64,000 bases of DNA, from NCBI GenBank assembly GCA_963575745.1, contig CAUYUJ010000758.1, positions 169,199 through 233,198 of the forward strand, given 5' to 3'. The stretch comes from Prorocentrum cordatum. Lineage: Eukaryota > Sar > Dinophyceae > Prorocentrales > Prorocentraceae. Made by a program: the position numbers and the translations under genes. Every line of letters starts with the position of its first letter. Within the stretch, counting starts at the first letter, position 1. Positions 61,929 through 64,000 of the stretch are shown here, piece after piece. The notes beneath the pieces were generated by a model. That model made no database searches. It had not been told where the DNA came from and worked only from the letters and a program-made list of their open reading frames with translations.

Positions 61929-63739
61929 TTATGGTGCATCGCGGGCCCCGATCATCTTTGGGGTTAGATGACCCAGTTGGTAGCTTAAGTCGACGTTGTT
62001 CTCCCTGCGCCAGGCCTCGTAATCACTGGGTATGCGGGCGCAGCATTCGCCCTTGATTACATCTTGTCCACCAGTGATGTTCCGCACGTTGTCGTTTATT
62101 GTCGGCCAGCTAACCGCTGGGACATGCCGACGCATCACTCCCAAGTACAATGTGTGAAGGGTGTCGACGTGCAGCGCGGTATCTGGCACGGCCCCAAGCT
62201 CGTCGCAGAAAATTGGGTTGCGCCGCAGTGCAGAGCAAAACTGCCTGCCTCTGTCGTCGACCCGTCTGCGCCAGAACTTCACTTGAATAGGAAGCTCGGC
62301 AATTTCAAATTTACCTACGTCGAAAAGGCCCATGCACGGATCAAGGCGCCCCCCTTTTTGAAGCCCCAGGGTTGGGATTGGATGCGCGAGAATTCTGCCG
62401 AAGGCGTTCTTCCGCCTGTCAAAATGCAGACCACCAGTTTCCAGAATTAAAGTTCTTACAGAGTCGTCCGATACGTCGACCGCAATCTCGCACGAGGCAC
62501 ATTCATCGTTGTATGTCAACGTGGGCTCGTCCCAACCGTGCCCATCCAGAGTAATGTCGGACAACTCGTGCAGCCTGGTGTCGAACATGCGCAACACATC
62601 GGAGCTGTGGCAGGGTTTTGTTTCGATGGCGGTTTCCCCTGCACGGGCGTGGCGACGAGGTCTGACCTCCCCCCCCCCTAAAAAACGCACTACACAAGCC
62701 GCAACAACTGATGCGCAAGCATGTTGGACACCCCGCTCCTTGACTGCGTAGCAGCACAGAAGATGCACGGTCTGTGCGTTGCATTCCAGGGTGCAACACC
62801 AAATGTCGAGCAAGATTCGCTCCAGTCGCCCTTGGTCTGTACAGGGATGTATCTGGCATTCAACAATGGCGACTCGTGGGCCATCACTTTTGGTTTTGAG
62901 TCGCCGGCGAACGGTTCGCCTGTCCATGTGGTCAGCGGTCTGCGGCCGTCCGTGGCCGCGGGCAGGCTCCACTCGATGAAAGAAAGTATTGGCCATATCG
63001 TGCACCACCCCCTGCAGCCACATCTGCGCATCTCCCGCTTAGACGCGCAACCAATGTAGTGCCTCTTGTTCGTCTGTAAGTTGTAGATGGTGAGCGGCGT
63101 CAGACTGTCGGAACGGCTCGGGCCAATGGCCCGTGTAAATTTGACGCCGCCAACGTATGTGGCAGGAGGGTAGCATGTTCGGTCGTCATCTGCGCGATGG
63201 CGGTGCGGATGGTGCCTGTGGCTCCCCGTCCACTCTGCAACGGGTGGCGGAGGTATGTCGCCACGTGTTGCAAGCAATGCATTACGCTCAGCTTCCAGCA
63301 ACTCGTGTGGGGGGGCGAAGGGCACAAGTTTGGTGTCGCGAACGCTTGTGATATGCATTGGAAGCTTTAGCATGCACATCTCAGGAGCCGCAGGCGACTG
63401 CGGTAGCACAGTCTTGAGGTGTCGATTGTACGTCCCCGTCGGCTTTCCTGGTGGAAACGCAAACCTCTTCAGATCGGCCCCTGACGAACCAGACTGCACG
63501 GCCAGCCAGCAAGTGATACACAAGCTCTTTGCCGTCATCGTGCCCATAGCATACTGTAGCAGTAGGTGGTCAGCGAGTTCGGCACCTCGCTCCTCGCGAA
63601 CGCGAGCTGTGGCGTCGTCTTGACGTCGCCATTCTGACTCTTCCCAGCTGAATCTCTTGGAAGGTCGCTGGGATGGATCCCACGACGCCTGTCGGCGTCG
63701 ACTCATGTGGACAGTGGATTCACAAACACATTGTGCCAA
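61929..63739 (-). pseudogene. Transposase-like protein, one frameshift
   Basis: First frame (63739 to about 62690): ELADHLLLQYAMGTMTAKSL, LTPLTIYNLQTNKRHYIG, MRRCGCRGWCTIWPILSFIE and VQTKGDWSESCSTFGVAPWN, then HRPCIFCAATQ. Second frame (about 62690 to 61929): CHSSDVLRMFDTRLHELSD, ELPIQVKFWRRRVDDRG, RRNPIFCDELGAV, ALHVDTLHTLYLGVMRRHVP and LSYQLGHLTPKMIG. I recall a large repeated dinoflagellate family with this order. The DxLHxxxLG motif recalls DDE transposases of the CACTA/Plavaka type, but catalytic residues cannot be assigned. The shift falls at a C9 run near 62669-62678. Confidence 0.55.
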
Positions 63740-63759
63740 AACGGCAGGCTATAAGCAAC

Positions 63760-63875
63760 GGTGATGATGATAATGATGATGATGCTGCTGCTGATGATGA
63801 TGATGATGATGATCATGTTGCTGATGATGATGATCATGATGATGATGATGATGATGATGATGATGGCGGTGATTG
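63760..63875 (+). repeat. (GAT)n microsatellite
   Basis: About 38 GAT units with GCT and CAT variants. Confidence 0.95.
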
Positions 63876-64000
63876 TTGACCGTGTCATAACCATGCCAAT
63901 GACGAATGTGGGTGACGATGTGGTGAGTTAATATGTATGTTATTTCGTGACGGTGCTGGTATGAGATTGTGTTCGTGTTTTGACACGGTGTCGATAACAA
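63876..64000. other. Unassigned right edge
   Basis: Nothing recognised in the last 125 bases. Confidence 0.5.

Overview
The window looks like nuclear DNA of a dinoflagellate. No ordinary host gene can be read with confidence. It is packed with decayed retroelements, microsatellites and interspersed repeats, and the 5' end of one retrotransposon carries two tandem copies of TTGGCTCAAG, the 3' end of the dinoflagellate trans-spliced leader. The species cannot be named from the sequence. All similarity statements come from reading the sequence by eye and from memory of protein families; no search was run.

Layout. 1-6258 (+): a LINE with an AP-type endonuclease, RT and RNase H (LINE-A copy 1), entering from the left edge. 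6285-11357 (+): three 3'-anchored copies of a second LINE family (LINE-B), each ending in a (TCC)n-type tract, a related 3' tail and an A-run, with a 176-bp foldback and two repeat blocks between them. 11535-14356 (-): remains of an element with two GE(A/V)xxPGP motifs. 14917-18142: copy A of a 3.2-kb duplicated non-coding segment, carrying a small inverted-repeat element. Copy B starts at 20770 and resumes at 42589-44923, because a Ty1/copia-like LTR retrotransposon (21520-42588, minus strand) split it.

The copia-like element has about 270-bp LTRs, a primer binding site matching initiator tRNA-Met next to the 5' LTR, and a 5-bp target duplication. In order it holds Gag, a zinc-knuckle remnant, a RING-like segment, protease, two Cys/His domains, integrase, RT and RNase H. 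A complete 5.5-kb LINE (LINE-C, 29419-34944, minus) sits in its protease, flanked by a perfect 10-bp duplication. LINE-C has spliced-leader relics at its 5' end and an RNase H whose catalytic motifs occur in permuted order. The host element, but not LINE-C, carries about 21 short hairpins with covarying stems, several of which read as Ala-Gly-X-Pro-Ala in the coding strand.

44924-49740 is mostly simple and tandem repeats. 49740-51470 (+) is a second, 5'-part LINE-A copy interrupted by a 150-bp TTAA-flanked inverted-repeat element. 51480-55974 (-) is a fourth LINE (LINE-D). The last 7 kb hold a Lys/Pro/Ala-repeat protein exon, a probable cytosine-C5 DNA methyltransferase and a transposase-like gene, all on the minus strand. 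The order of events can be read off: segment duplication, then copia insertion into copy B, then LINE-C insertion into the copia element.
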